From Plantago elongata (lineage: Eukaryota; Streptophyta; Magnoliopsida; Lamiales; Plantaginaceae), in contig JAYMSP010001271.1 of assembly GCA_036897095.1 (NCBI GenBank), positions 1-34,070 on the forward strand: a stretch of DNA of 34,070 nucleotides, in the 5' to 3' direction. The notes below the pieces were generated by a model. That model was given only the letters and a program-made list of their open reading frames with translations, was not told the DNA's origin and searched no databases. Shown here piece by piece: positions 10,161 through 25,600 of the stretch. Position 1 is the first letter of the stretch. Each line of letters starts with the position of its first letter. The position numbers and the translations under genes are program-made.

Positions 10161-12960
10161 TTTGTTTTTTTATAGATCCTAGGGAAAAGGATACTGCAAA
10201 TAATACCAAATAAATACAATCTATTGATTTACGAAACACTACGAAAAAAGAATGACGGGAAAACACCCCAACCATATATACTTAAGAGCTGGGACTATAT
10301 GAATGGGATTTCTATGAATTATGAATTGAATGTCTTTCTTCGTTCTTCTTTCAAACAGTTATCCAAAACTTATAGTATATTTATCGGAATAATATGCATT
10401 TGTTTCTAGTTCGATTTTGTTTTAAATAAGCTCGTACTTGGAGAATCAACATTATGAGTTGTTCATTTTCGTAATTATGTCTGATATGCTTGTTATATTA
10501 CGCTGGAGCACAACACCTACCTAATAAGCCTAATGCAATGCCTAGATAGAGAAGTTAGACTATGTCTTGTATATTTCATATGCCTGTTAGAACTAACTAC
10601 TAGAAAAATATCTCTTACTTTTATGAAATGTGTGATTCCTGGCCAGACTCTTACTTACTCTTACGAGTTTTATCTGTTTCTTATTTCTTTCTATTTAATA
10701 ATCTATTTAAGTTTCTCTATTATATATTCTTGTGACTTTTTTTAGAAGCTGTTTAAAATCTGGTACTTCCAAAAGAAAAATAACCAAATCCAGATGCGAA
10801 TGCTCTTGATAACCTATTTTATTTTTTAGTTTATTAGGTGAGGTAGTAAAAGCACGTGTTTTCTATTTAGTCTTTGTTGGGATATTTTCTTTTCTAGGTA
10901 AAGTGTGGTATTTTTGCTTGTAGTAGTTTGTCTTAACTTCAGAAGAGTTTTTATGAGATATTGTATTTGTCTCTTCCTTTAGAATGCACGACTTCTTTAA
11001 TGCTTATAAAACTTAACTCTATTATACATGGGAGTAGCCCTTATCATTTTGCTCATATGGATAACGTAACGATTGATGATGTAATTATCGTATAGGCCCT
11101 TATTAGTCAATTAGCTAACACTTTTAAAAAGGTTGAAATAGATTTCTATTGTCTGAACTATTTTAGTACAGTCTTTATTATTTATATTGGTATGGAAATG
11201 TATTCTACGCATGATTTTTTTAACTCTTATCTTAAATAGTCGTAAATTATTCCTTGGATTCGAGTTACCTGTTTGTGTTATATATTTCTACTATAGTTAG
11301 TACTTGCATTTGTACTACTTGTCACGAAACGCTCTATGTGTTTGTTCTCTTCTATTTAGAGTCTATGTATTTGATACTTTATTTTGTTGTAATTCAGGAT
11401 TCTAGATTGTATTCTATTACTCTTTCACTACTTATTTATTTAGTAGGGTAAAAATATAGGAATAAGAAAATCAAAACAAAGAAATAAGTTCGGTAGATTA
11501 AATTTTGAAATTAAAAACTATTTTTTCTCAAATTCTAAGAATTAAAAAACGGAGTCCTATTTTTTTATTATTTTCTTTTCGGGCCAGATTTAGCTCTAGC
11601 AGGTAAATAAGAAGCGTTTGGAAACTGCGGCAAGACTGAAAAATGACTCACTATAACCTATACTTTCTGTTAGGTAAAAACAAAAAAAATGGGAAATAAA
11701 GCATCGATAAATCCTACATTTAGTTGTCACCACACCTATTTTTTATACAGGCTATACACTGTATTGGTTTATATATATATTATTTTTTTAAGTAATGCTA
11801 GGATATTATGTACTCTTAGGAATGCAAATGATACTAAAATATGGTTAGGATCTACTGGTTTTTGTACTAGAGATAAGTCAAAGTACCTTGAGTTAACAAC
11901 CTGCTACACTCCCCTAGTTTTCAGTACGGTTCATTCCTACATACACCTTTCATCGAATAGAGTGAACTTTAAGTACGTAATACTAGTGAGCGCCTTACTA
12001 AGACAAATACTTTTTCAATGACTAAGTCCCTTAAACGCTTCTGAAGCTAAAGGCATCTTATTTCCTCAACTATTAGAAATGACTCAATGTTCTCTCCTGC
12101 CTTAAAATGCTACTAAGAAAGTAAAGTCCTTTAGTTATCCATAAGTAAGAAGTTAGCATTTCTTTTCTATTTCCAAACAAGGAGCAGCTTGCTAGTAGTA
12201 CATTCATTTTAGTTTATACTTAGTTTTTTGCGTAACACGTAATTTATTTATACTCTATCTACCTCCTTTGTTCTAATTTGTTAGAAGATATGAGTCCTCA
12301 CATAACAAGTGTTACTTCAGTTCTCTTAATAATGTAATAAAAAATTTAGGTAAGGAAGGGAAAATTCATATTTATTTCTTTTCATTTTATAAGGTTACTA
12401 TAATAGTAATCAGTCAGTATAGTAGTAAATAGTACTAAAAAAAAGATTAAATAGAGAAGGGTATGTGTTTTTATCGAATTTAACTTATTATAGTACACCC
12501 ATAGTATGACAAACACTTAAAAACGCAACAGGAAAAAGTATAGAAACCTAACAATAATATGAAAAATCTGAATGAATCAGAACAAATGTAGATAAAAGCT
12601 AAATGTACCACTATTACAAACAAGTGAGGCTTAAGTACTCTTACTATAAATTCTGTAAATTTCCAATATCCTCATCTGCCTACATACAGCTTTATATACT
12701 TTTCTGATATGCTATATTTTTAGAAACTACAACTAAGTCTAAATAGGTGCTCACAAGGATCCATCATAATTTATAGAAAAATAAGCACTCTCTTTAAAAT
12801 GAATTTTTATGCTACGTCTAATAACTAATACTACTATAAATATTAGGAAATATCTATGAAAAATTATATTAAGATATAGAAATAAAGACATATACATTTA
12901 GGGGTATACTATATTTTAGATACTATTTGTTAATATCCTATTTGTTAGAGTCTTACTTAT
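10161..12960. other. AT-rich DNA of unknown origin, left part
   Basis: About 2.8 kb, near 30-33% G+C by eye, with no recognisable gene, tRNA or rRNA. Open frames such as 10533-10745 and 11689-12021 encode hydrophobic, motif-free sequence as expected by chance. CpA/TpG is only mildly low (line 11581-11640: six CA or TG against four AC or GT; line 10921-10980: five against seven). It differs from the nuclear DNA to its left and shades into the strongly biased block to its right. Boundaries are approximate. Confidence 0.5.
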
Positions 12961-15900
12961 CTAAGGGGATATACTACCTAACAGGATCCAATATTTGCCA
13001 AGGGATAACTCTCTTAGCCCCCTCTATTTATGTAACATAATTAAGGTTCTCTATATGAAGAAAAATATATTGATTGTCTTTTATAATATTTTTAAATATA
13101 AAGATTCTCTATTCTATAAGGGGGATAGGAGAAGACTTACATACTAAGTACAAAATAATATTATGTATCAAGGACTACAGTATCTTCTCAACTCTTTAGA
13201 TAATTAAGAGATAAGTAAGGTACCATTAAGCCCTAATTTATGTGTAAGCTATATTTGTACCATATAAATAGGAAGTACTCCTACTAAAAATAAAGTTTTT
13301 TTAAGACATAGATATGTATATTATACTTCTGTAAGGGAAGACTACTTATTTCTAATAGAGGTATGAATTAGTACATATCCCTTAAATGTTGCTTAGTGTA
13401 CGAGTACTTCTCCATGTTCTAAAGAGGGATTAAAGACTTCACTGGATTTTTTAATAGTAAAGAAAGGGAGGAGTCTATCTCTTCTTTCGCAATTCTACTT
13501 TGTTTAATTTAAGAATTTTTATAGATGATTAAGGCAATCTTCTATAGAAGTACACCCTTTTTTACTTACCAGGGTATATTTCAGGTAATATTTAACAATG
13601 ATCAATCTTCTAAAGTAGTTAATACACCTATTAGAAATATATGCGGAAGTAGTATACCTTTTCTATTTTATTAAAAAGAAATAGTAACTTTACCAAGTCT
13701 TTATTAATGAGCTATAGGATATAGAGAAGCACGCTTACTTCTAGATAGTTTATTTAAGTAATAAATAGAGAGCTCTATGGCTTATTCTCTTTACACTATA
13801 TTTTAAAACAGTTATTTACTATGCTTATAATTATATTTAATCACTAGGAGGACTGGAGAGTAATGCATCCCTTATATCTTATACTTTAAGTAATTGATAA
13901 AGATAACACAAATATTATATAAGATAGCTCCTTTAGGTCCTTTCCTTTTATATATAAAATGTATGTGAATTGTAGATTTATTGCCGTATACTATATTAGA
14001 TTAAGTTGCCCTTCAGAGTATGGGTTATATATGTACTTAATACTTCTTGCTTATAAAAAAAAGTAGTAATAGAGACCTAGTTACCTTATAATTATTTCTT
14101 AAAATACTAAACATGTGTAAAATAAAAGCGTACAAGGAAGAAATATTTCTATATAATTGTTTAAGGAGAAATCACTTTACACTTAATAGGAAAATACTAT
14201 AATAAAGTACTAAATAAGGCACCTTCTAACTCCTATAAAGGTAGTATTATAAAGAAGCTATTACTTTGTGAAATGATTAAGATATTATATATTACTAATG
14301 CTTAACACTAGAGAGGAGTGCTGTATGTATACTTTTATAATAATTATAGTTTACAAAAAAGGGTGTATTCTTTATGCCTATTATAAAGTATAAGAGAAAT
14401 ATTACGCTACCTTTAATTAATAGCAAACGAGAGCTTTAGGGTGTTTCTACACTTCATACTAAGCACTTATTAGAGAAGCACCTTTATTTCTTTACAATAT
14501 TAGATAAGAAAATAAAAAGTATAACACACCTTACCAATTAACTAGTTAAGAATAGCTAGATCATCAAGTAGTAATCGTATTTATTTAAAGGAGCTTACAT
14601 ATTAGAAGAGATTACTCCTAAGTACTTATAAGAGAGGCAGTTAGTCCTATAAGATATGGACTAACTCCTTTAATAAGGATGACTTATTATTATAAGAAAT
14701 TACTATACGAAAGGAGAGGGAGTTGCCCAATAAAACTCTCTAAACTAAAACATTTCTGTATAGGCATGCGCTATATCTTTCTAGTAATACTCTATTGCCA
14801 ACTAATTATGTATAAACATGGGTGTACTTATAATTTACCTTATAAAGCTTAATGTTAAAAGAGAATTCCCTTTTAGTTATACCTAATAAAGTAACTTTAA
14901 TACCCCAATTTACATATTATAAAAGAGTGTACCGATTCTAGGCTATACTTACGCCTTAAGGAATGCTAGTTACTACCATTTATAGCAAAAAATTTATATT
15001 TAAAGTTATTTAAAAGAGCTTTCTTCTTACATAATTATTAATACCTTCTAGTCATTATATAGATATAAGGAGAACGCGGTGTACCTTACTATATAAATTA
15101 TATCATAAGTACTTTTAGGAAATCTTTATTATTAATTAAAAGAAAAACAGGCACCCTTCCCCTGTAAAATGTATGCTTGCTTGAATAACTTAGGTATAAA
15201 ATTATAGTACTAGAAAGAGAGGGATCAAAGAGAAGTATACTTTCCTAAGAATATTCTATAAAAAAGTAATATTCCCTTGTAATCTCCCTATAATATATAT
15301 ATGAAAAAGTATTCCCTAAGACACGTAATATAAATAAAGCAATAGGTCCAGCCCCCTATGTATAGTAAGTGAAGACTCTAGTAATATAGATTTTAATAAG
15401 TATTCTGGTGTATCTTCTTAAGTAACTCGTCTCCTCCTATTTATAGAAAATATAGTAGTCCTTTATTACACACAGATAAAATATAGCTAATTTAGATTTT
15501 ACCCCTAATACCCTTATTATTAATTAAGAAGAGTTAATACACCTATATATTACATAATAGATATTTTGATACCTTGCCTAGAATGTCTTGTACTAATTGT
15601 CGCTTATATAAATACGTCAAATTAAAGTGCAAGCCTTCTATAAATGCAATATTTTATTAATAAATCCTTCACTACTTAGTGCTTTAAATTTGAGTTTATA
15701 GTATGGAATATTTCTCACATTTAAAAGAAAGGGTGCGCCTTTATGAAATATCTTAGTCATAATGCATTAGTAATTGGTTACGTATATCTAGGGAAAGAGG
15801 GCCCGTTACCCCTATATTTAATAAAAGAATTATACTCTAGTATACTTTAATAGTCAAGTCCTGGGTATAGTGCCACTAGTAACTATTTATGCATATACAT

Positions 15901-18900
15901 AAAGTCATAAGTGCTCCCTTTAAGTATTAAGCATGCCTCTAGATAATAGAGAAATGCCTTTAATTATTTCTTACTGAAGCCTTATGGGGCTATACTATGT
16001 AGTAATAGATAATGATAGATCTTCACCCATAGACGCATCTCCTTGATAATACTTAATAACTAGTAAGTGATACCTTGTTTCGTCGAAAGAGTAATCCCCT
16101 CTTTTCCTTATCATTTTAACAAAGAATTAATAATTAGTAAATTATAATCGTGCACACTTCTCCTTCTTAGACTTAATGAATACAACCACCCTTTATACCT
16201 TAGTAGTACCCTATCAAGAAGCAGCAGTACTTCCTCTAGAGCCTTTCATAATTATACATTTCTAATGAGGCTTACCTTATAATGATATGAGAGATTGTTC
16301 AAAGTATTTTATATAAATATGCGGAACCTCTTGATTATTGGAGAAAGCTATGCTACTAGATTTTATAATTATTTATGCCTTAAAGAGCAAAGGATCAAGT
16401 CAAAGGGATAAACTTACCTCTATTATATTTATATGTAGTAATACTTATTAAAAAGCTATCTTTGTAGCTAGTATCATGAAGGGAATAAAAAGTAAGAAGT
16501 CTCTCCATACTCTAGTATCTTGACTCGTAGTACATATAAATAGGTTTTCCCTTTACTAGCTTCTAAAAAGTATAGGTGTTTCTTGTGCCTTACCCTTATG
16601 AAAAGAAGAATCACTCCTTATTATAATTTATAATTGATTTAATACGTTATACTAGAATCTTATACGAAACACCTTGGTAAATACCTGGCTTAAGGTAAAG
16701 GTCTACTATTTTTACTTAATAATGGAGTTCTTTTATAATAGGACTAGAGACTTTGTTAGGAAAGATGAGATTCCCTTTGCGTAAGATATACAGCCTATTA
16801 TAATACATATTTAAGGCGGCATTAGAAGTTACCTTTCTCACCAGTTATAGGGAACTATCTAAGAGATTAATTTTTTTAAAGTTTCTTGCTAAGAATGCAC
16901 TTAGCGCAGGTTCTAGATATTTATTTAATAGTGTATATTTAAGTAATTATAGATATTATAGAATACAAGGAGCTTGCTTAGAGAACCTTATCAATACATA
17001 TTTATTAATTCATTAGGTCCAAAGAGACAGGTTATCCTCCCTTTCTTTTATTATAGGGTTAATTACTCATCTTTAATACTAGAGAAGCTAGTATATAGGG
17101 GTCCTTTACGCATAATATTTATAGTTTATTGGAGGATACAGAAGAGTAACCCATAATTTCTTAAGTAAGAGAGTCTATTCTTAATACTATTTTATAAAGA
17201 AAAAGTACTCAAAACTTATGAATTTTATGCTTTGTAACTTTGTAAAATGCTGTACTTAGAGATAAAGTGTCTACCCCCATATTTGAATAACTTGAGTATA
17301 CAGTCCTTAGTACATTCTTCCTTAGGTAAATAGAAACTATAAAGTAGATCTTATAGCTCCCCTTCTCTCTGACCTGTTCCCTTCATAATTAAGTTACTAC
17401 TTGAACATACTTATTTTTATTGTAAGGATCTGTACTTACATATGGAGACTTATATAAAAAGAGAGTTATAATACTATATATTAGATCTATAAGTTAAAAA
17501 TTAATATTAGATAGAATTTAAAACACCTAGAGTACCAGCTATTATATAGAAGATGAGGTACTTTACCCTTCTTTAATATTTCTAAGAGAATAAGGAGTCT
17601 TTATCATAGCACTTATAGAGGCATATTTATTCGTAAGTACTCCTAGTAACTCACTCTATTTGTATAATTATAAGACCTATAAGGGCCCTCCCCTCCAGCC
17701 TCATTTACTTTTAATTTAGTATTTCATAAGATAGAGTGATAAGTTCTTCTATAGCGCACTTAATAATGAAGCATTCCTCTTAAAGGAGTAGAGTACTTTC
17801 CACTTCTCTTTGCGTATATTTATAAAATATTTATAACATAGTTAGCTCTTTAAGTACCCTCTTAAGTAACTATAATTATTAAAGTATGAATTTAATTTCT
17901 CTTCTTTTATGTATATAAATAGTGTATGACGTATTAACGGATAAAAGAGTACTATGAGTAATTAATTATATGCCTATTCTAATAAGAAAGAAAGGAGATT
18001 ACTCTACCATCTATTTTATTAAGAAAGTAATTTAACGAAAAAAATTTTTAAAGAGGGATGTATACTTTAAAATAAAGTTATTAGTATAGAATTCATACTA
18101 TACCCTAGAGTATAGTTATAAGATAGAGGAGAGTAGTCCCTTTTTCCGTTTATACTAGGAGAGTTTTTTTATTACTTTCTTAAACGTTCCTTATTATACC
18201 ATAGAGAGATTATACCTTACTATTTGCGCCTCTTTTACAAGTATTAATGGTAAGACTGAGCCACACAAGTACTATCTTTTATACTAAAGAAGAGAGTCTA
18301 CTACTTTTTCTTATAAGTATTAAGCACGCCTAGTATTAGAGTACTATATTACCTTTTACTTACCTTTATCTAAAGGAGTTCACACTAGAGATATTTTACT
18401 AATAAAAAGCACTCCTTTATTCTAAAAACCCAAGTGATTAATTTATTTAAATAACTTCTTTCTAGAAAGATTAGTTACGAAGATAAAGACTCCGAAGCAA
18501 TAAAGTATACATATCTACTAAAAGAGCACGCATTGGGTCAAATCACTACTTAGGGATAGTAGAGTAATCCATTTTATAAGGAACTAGTTAATCTAGGTTA
18601 CCTAAGTTCAGTATTTATTTTATAGTAAAAGAGAGAGAAGGGTTATCTTGCCCATAGCCAGTGCCTTATTTGCGTTAGTGTATAGAGTACTAGTCTTATG
18701 CCCTTATACCTTAATTTATGTAGCTAGCAGCCTTTATTTACCAGGAATATAGTAAGGAGAAGGTCCTTTACTCGCTTTATAAGAAAGAGACAAGAAGAGC
18801 AATTCCTTTCTTACTACTTAACTTAAAATCTAATTAAAACTTGCTCGTGTAAGAGACTTATTACAGAAGAGCTTATTTATCCTTTAATACTTATTATTAG

Positions 18901-19600
18901 ATATTAAGATATCTAGGCTATCTATAGGCATACTATTTACTTATAGTATAGAATAGGAGAGAGTCTTTCCTAATTATAAGAGATACCTTTAAAGAATACT
19001 CTATATTCTATTAATTCTTTAAATATATTATGGCCCAACTACTTTATCATGCACAACCCGAACGAAGTAAAAAGGAAGAAAACTCTCAACTATAGAAGCT
19101 AGTTACAAGAGATACTTTCTAAGATAAGCATTAGCATCTTCTTTAACTAAACTTTATGAGAGACTAGTTAGAGTTATTTACCCTTGCTTACTGTACTACC
19201 AAGAAAGGTATGCTACACTTATGTAAGTGTACGTCCTTAAAGAGCATAATTTTATATAATTATAATTTATAAATACTTTCTTTTCTATCTTTTTATATAA
19301 TAACCTTCCTTCTATTATAAGTTCTCTTTTGCTCAAGTACAAGTAATAGTATATATACTATTCTTTATAGGGGCTATATTTATAAAAAAAGAGTTTTATT
19401 ACTCCATATATATACTAGTAACTCTTTAATAACGAGTTATAAGTGTTAATTAAGATTAAACTCAAGTACACTTAAGAGCATCACGTTTTATTAATAGAGT
19501 CTTATTATACTTATTAAGAGGTAAGCTCTCTTTAATAAGTAGAGCTATAAATATAGACTATAGATGGGTTCCATAATGCTCTTCATTAAATAAAGGTATA
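12961..19600. other. RIP-like block 1: TpA-rich, CpA/TpG-depleted, gene-free
   Basis: About 6.6 kb almost without open frames; the only one of 60 codons (16974-17156) is motif-free. Line 14161-14220 has 11 TA against 6 AT, and 2 CA or TG against 6 AC or GT. Line 18061-18120 has 16 TA against 9 AT, and 1 CA or TG against 7 AC or GT. CpG is rarer than GpC, which argues against a merely reversed natural sequence. This is the signature of C-to-T change at CpA on both strands, as in fungal RIP or decayed, heavily methylated repeats. The original sequence is not recognisable. Confidence 0.65.
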
Positions 19601-22600
19601 GATCTCGCCTATTTTACTCTAGAGTTATATCATTGCATTGCTTAAAAAACCGCAACGCACTTAGGGAATGATCATCTATATAATTAGAATAGAACTCGAA
19701 TAAAAAAATAAAGATTTATAGGTTTGGTAAATTACTCATAGTCATAGCAGCCACAAAATAATAGTTTAAGGTTTAAGTCAACAAGGTGAGTAGCAATATT
19801 TTACTTTTTCTTAGGAAGTCCAAGGCTCTACTACTTTTTGTTAGAATAAGTTCTATAAGTCAGTACTTTAATCTAGAAGAAGCAAAGTATTGTAATTTGT
19901 GAAATAGGTTCGTTGGGACAGGGTGCAAATGAAAAGAGATCAAACCATGTTCAAAGTTTAGTACGACGAGGCAATATTAGACAAAACTTCTTTATTACCA
20001 ACTCGAAGATTCAGAGGTAATGATGACTATATTATAGTTTTAGTCTACTCGTTACTACAAATTACAACAAAAGATACAAGACATGTCTCCAAATCTAAAA
20101 AAAAATAAAAATGTAGTTTATAACACAATAAGCTTGTTCCTAGCATACGCTTACTTACTACTATTATAAACGTCGAGAGAGAGGACGCGGGAATTATATT
20201 ATTACCCAACACTAACTCCTACCCTTTCCCTTCTAGTTTACTTCTGTGTACTAGAATGTCGTATATGGGTATATCTTTAGGTAGAGTTTTATCTCTTTCC
20301 CTCCTAACATTTCATAGATAGAATGCACAGCTTTCTTAATAATTTTTTATAAAAAATTATAGGACTTAAATAATAGATTTATATAGAGCATAGAAGTAGT
20401 ACTTATTGCTCACATAGAATGTTAATGGTAATCTTCTTTGTAGGCTTTTTTATTCATTTAGATAATTATATGTTCTGTTCTCTTGTATGGATGTTTTCAC
20501 TATCGAATATATCTATATCCTTAACGAAATGCCTTTTTATCTATGTTTCTTTCAAATCCTTGGTTAATCTACTTTTTAGATATTCCTTTCCTTTTTTTGA
20601 TAGATCTTTAAATCTCGAAATAGTTCTACACTAGAAAAAGTGGGCAGCTTCAAGAAAAAGACATTTGGAAAACATTAAGTAGTATTTAACGAATGAAAAA
20701 CACAAAAACGACGCTTATGTTTCATAATAAATGTGATGAGTAGTGCCGTCTTATACCTAATATCTCAGTTTGCCGTTAGTAAGATCCAACATTTCCATTT
20801 CTTTCCAGCACATTTTCTTTTTCAAACAAATAAAAACCGATAACCAAAAATATAACTTGCCTAGGAAGTCCTTATAGGAATTTATCAGTAAAACTACACA
20901 AGTTTTTCTCTATAAATCTACTTTATTCAGGTTCAGCGAAGAATTTATATCCATTTTTCACAACAAGCAAGGTGCATAGACTTTTAAAAGAAAAAATAAA
21001 AGAAGAAAACGCAGTAAGACTTTTTTTTGCATATCATAAGAATAAAAATTTTTTATAAATAGATAGGTCTAAAAATAAATAATAATAGGCGTGTATGCTC
21101 TCTTTTCTCTTTTTGTCTCATAACCTGCATTGTTTAGACCCAAATGGATTTTTCTTATATCGAATCTAAGTGCTCTCAAACGTAACTCATTTCAAAACTA
21201 TTTGAACAATAACATCTAACCCCGACAACGAATATTTTTCACTGAACTCAGCTTTAAGATTATCTTCGTATTATACAAAGTCCTATGCACAAACAAGCTA
21301 GCTGTTCAAGAAAGAAGGCTAAGCTAAATGCATTCACTCAAATTCTATAGGCAAGAATATACATAATCTAAAAGATAGAATAGATAAAATAAGCCTAGGG
21401 AGCAACTAGAAAACTATTAAGAAGTATGCCGGGTGTAAAATGACTTATGAAAAACCTGCCTGCCTTTCAGATAAGTATAGAAAGCTCTCATTTTGGATCC
21501 CTTTTCCCGAACTGCTTTTTTTAACTCAACTCGTTTAAATCATTTAAAAAGAAGGATGGACAACAAAAATATATAAAATTACGCCTTGTATTCAATGAAG
21601 AAGATACCTCTAAGATTTAATTGACTCGGCTTAGCTTAGTTAGGGATTCTATTACTACTTGTTGAACTTCTATTTGGAATTGCTGTGGCCGAACCAGAAG
21701 AAATTCTTGTCCTCAGTTCCTTATTTTGCCTCTAACCCATATGTTTATTCCAAAGATCCAACTAACGAAGAATAAAACCACGCCTCAGCAGTTATGCCTC
21801 CCCTCCAAATTTTCTATATTTGATTTGCTCTATAAATCCAAAAATGCTTTTCCTTTTTCTCATAATTATCACTTTTTGGCTATATTTGAATGAAAGTATT
21901 CTATTTGTCACTTTAGATGATATCTTTGATCTTATTTTAGTAGTTGGGTAAAGAATAGGAGCGACTAAAAATATTTTCTAATCTACCCCTTTGCTTTAAT
22001 TCGGTTCTTTCCAGTATTGCACAAAGTATTAAAGAATGCATTCTCGTGTACTTTTTTGAAATGGAAAAATAAAATCTGTTCTTATTGAACACCATACACT
22101 GTGGGTAGATAATTTACTTCCATTCGCAATAACGAAATTAAGAATTTATATTTTAACGTGGCTTTGTTTGTTCTGATTCAAGATCTTTTTTGTCATTTTA
22201 ATTTAGTAGTCCTTAAGTTACCCTAGCAATGGATATCTGTACTAGGCTAAAGTTCAAGAGAGGATTTAGGACTTCGCTATCTTATCCTTGTACGGGAATA
22301 AATGACTCTATAGCTGCTCTTCTTTTCTGTTTTAGTTCTGCGCTATATGTCTGTTGGTCCAGATACTTAACTTACTAGGGTACTTTCGAGTCATATAGGC
22401 ATAAATTAGTTATAAATCGCAAATACCTATCTATACTACTTAATAGTCGCTGCAAAAATAGAACAAAATCCTATGAGTTCCTTAGGAATTCTACAAGCAT
22501 TGGGCTTTATATCGTAGTTTATCCTTTCTACTATCTTCTACTCTTACCAGCTTTATAAGCACAATAATACTAAAAGTGTAAGTACTAGATAGAATATATA

Positions 22601-25600
22601 AGGTGTTTCCAATTTCCTTCCTATTAGTAAGAAATAAAAAATAAAGGACATGCAGAAATTTTATTAACGTAAGAGAACATCGACACACCAAACAAAAAGT
22701 AAAAGGATATATGAGGGACTGTAGACTAGACTTCATATTTTTCTAAAGACAATTATACTAAAGTAAGAGAATGAATAAAGAACTTTTCTACCATCGCTGC
22801 TTTAGTACTGCGTATTTTATGACTCCTTATTATTTATAAACTTTCATCCCAACCAATGTTGCCGTAAATGAGGACATCTCTCCTGGTCGATTTTAGGTAT
22901 GTTGGGTCTAAAAACTCTGTTGAATTTTCTCCACCACAAATGGAACTTTAGATAGCCTAAAATACACAGGAAGCCTTTATTTTCTGAAGGAGACAAGTAC
23001 ATCACAAAAATATCTAAGAACTACTATGTTACTAATTTAATACTAATAGAATTTATTACTTTACATACATGCTTTATCTTATTAGATATATTTAGGCGGT
23101 GTTAAAATACAGACATATTACTCTTAATGAAAAAAGCAGCGATTGGTATACTACAGAAAGAAGCAACTTAATCTTAGCGAATTGGTGAACATACTCCGTG
23201 GCGCGGAATTGGTGTATACATTGGTTGAGACAAGACACGTCATAGAGGAACATAAAAGCATACAATTTGTATCCTATTTGGCAGAAGAACATCTACGAAT
23301 ATAGAGGAAATCAACAAAGGAGAAACATACTAATATACTAATTCTGTAAGACTACACTAATAAGACAGCAGCATACATACTTAATATAAACACCAACCTC
23401 TCTCAAAGAATCCGAGTAAAGTAGTATCTACTTTCTTTCTTTTCGAAAATGAAGAAAAAATGGCTTCTTTTATAAGTGAATTGTGCTTGGTTGCTATCAT
23501 GATTACAAAGTAACTAGTAAGCTAACTCTTTAGTATCTAATATTATTATTATAGTTTTGCAGGACCTCCGGCTAACTTCTTTTATTCTTCTGTAGTTTGT
23601 GTGCATAAACGAATTTAAATTTATTAAATTTTAAGTAGACGTTGAAGGACTCCTTTGTCTTGTATTCGAGTTTCTTTATCCAATATAAGAGTTCTTACCT
23701 TACAAGTTTTTTATTACACATACGCTACGTATACACAAGACTTTGATGTCACCTTTGATCTTGTTATATTTTTCTATTTTTTTATGATGTGCGTTTTGTT
23801 GTAAACTTAAAGACATCTTACTTTTTTATAGTTTTATATTTCTCTAAAAGATTGTGTTCTTAGTGATCGAAAGAGAGTACTCTACTGTCTTTAACTTCTA
23901 TGTATTGGAGAGTCGATTTATCTATATTTGTCATAGTCTACCAAGATTGGAATCCTTCCTTTCTCTTGCAAGGTTACTCTTTTTACTTTTATTTATAATA
24001 TAAGTTGGAAAAATGTATAGAGCTTTACAACTAAAAAAAGGCTGTCGGTGGATTGGTGCAATTATTCTACCACCGCTTAAAGGAGTATACAACACAGCTT
24101 TCGACTTTCTACTTAACAAGTGCAGGACTTCTACTTCAATAAATTATTTATAAATAAACAAAAGTGAAGAAACAAAGGATTCTATAGATAGAAGAACCAA
24201 AAACTATTATTCCAATTGCTTCAGAAACATATGATTCTTATTCCTTCTAGTTTTCTAGCCTGTCTAGTGGTGAAGTCGAAAATAGATTTATCAAATGTGT
24301 TAAGTACACAAACGTCTTTTGCTTTTCAGAAGAATTTGGCAAAGAAGGAACCCGTAGTTATAAATTACCACTATTACCACTATTTGCCCGGAGTCTATTA
24401 TTTAGAATTAGAAGTTTTCATTAGTTCGATTGTCTAGGGCATCTTTTTAGTCTATAGTAGCTCTTTTTTTAAGTACTCCCATTCTAGCTAAATACTTAAC
24501 TCCGGTGTGTACTTACGCAACTGACCAGCTGGATCTATTTCCTTCTTTTATCTTTCATTTATTGTTTGTTGTTAACATAAAGAAGGAGACTGACCGTTTT
24601 GCTACAGATTTCCTATATATTTCATTCTATGTTTGGTCTGCGATTCGGCTTATATATAAACTTGTCCTTTCTTAGATTCTCTAGTTCTTTCCTAGGCCTG
24701 CATAACTACAAGTATTTTTTTCATTTTAATAATCTTCTCTTCAGTATGAACAAACCCAAAACTTTCTGCTTCACCGAGTGTCCTTATACTGTAGTCTTTA
24801 TTATGTTAATAAATGATAGAGAAATCATGTAGAATTGTAGACCTCAATGAAATTACTTATTTTTATAACGTTGGTTGTAGACGACTCTTCATTTTTTTTA
24901 GTAGAGCTACTTTTGTTTATACTAACCCTTATTACGCTAGCAGAAATCTCCAATATTGCTTATTTTCCTTGTTTCGGGGAGCACTTTTCACGAATCCTCT
25001 TTTTCTTCAATCAAGGACTTCTCCCTTGTATTCATACATTTTAAGTGCTATAACTCCTCTCTTATTTTATCTACATAGTCTAGTTTTTTTGTTTTTTTTT
25101 ACGTCAATGAGAAATTTTTACGTCTGTTTTTTATTACCAATTATACCCATCGTTAGAGGTGGGGTCGTCATCAAGTGACATAGTCTAAATGAGTATTGCG
25201 AAATATAACAAAGTAGAAGGTAAATAAAGAATTCGTGGAGATAAGTAAATTTCCTCTATAATCAAAATGAAATTCTAGAAATAAACGGCGGGCTATATCA
25301 ATGTCTTATCAAACTGCAATCCACATAAAGACGGGCAAATAAGAAATCGAGGAAAAAGATCCATACATAAAACTTAAATTATTAGTAAATTAATATGAGA
25401 AGCATCGCAGCACGTAGAACATTTTAGTAAAGATTATATCTATAGCAAGGTTGGGATTATTCACTTTATACATTTAGGTTAATACGTACGCCTACACTTA
25501 GATTTATATGGTATGCACATTTATTTGTTGTGAAATGTTAGAGTTTTTTGATTTCTAGCTTTTTCGAGCAAGTCTATGACCATAGAAAGAAATACTAAAA

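Noticed and set aside
24813-25178. 121-codon plus-strand frame rich in Phe, Leu and Tyr
   Set aside because: T-rich DNA readily gives such hydrophobic frames. It has no domain, overlaps another frame (24847-25044), and there are no neighbours to support it.
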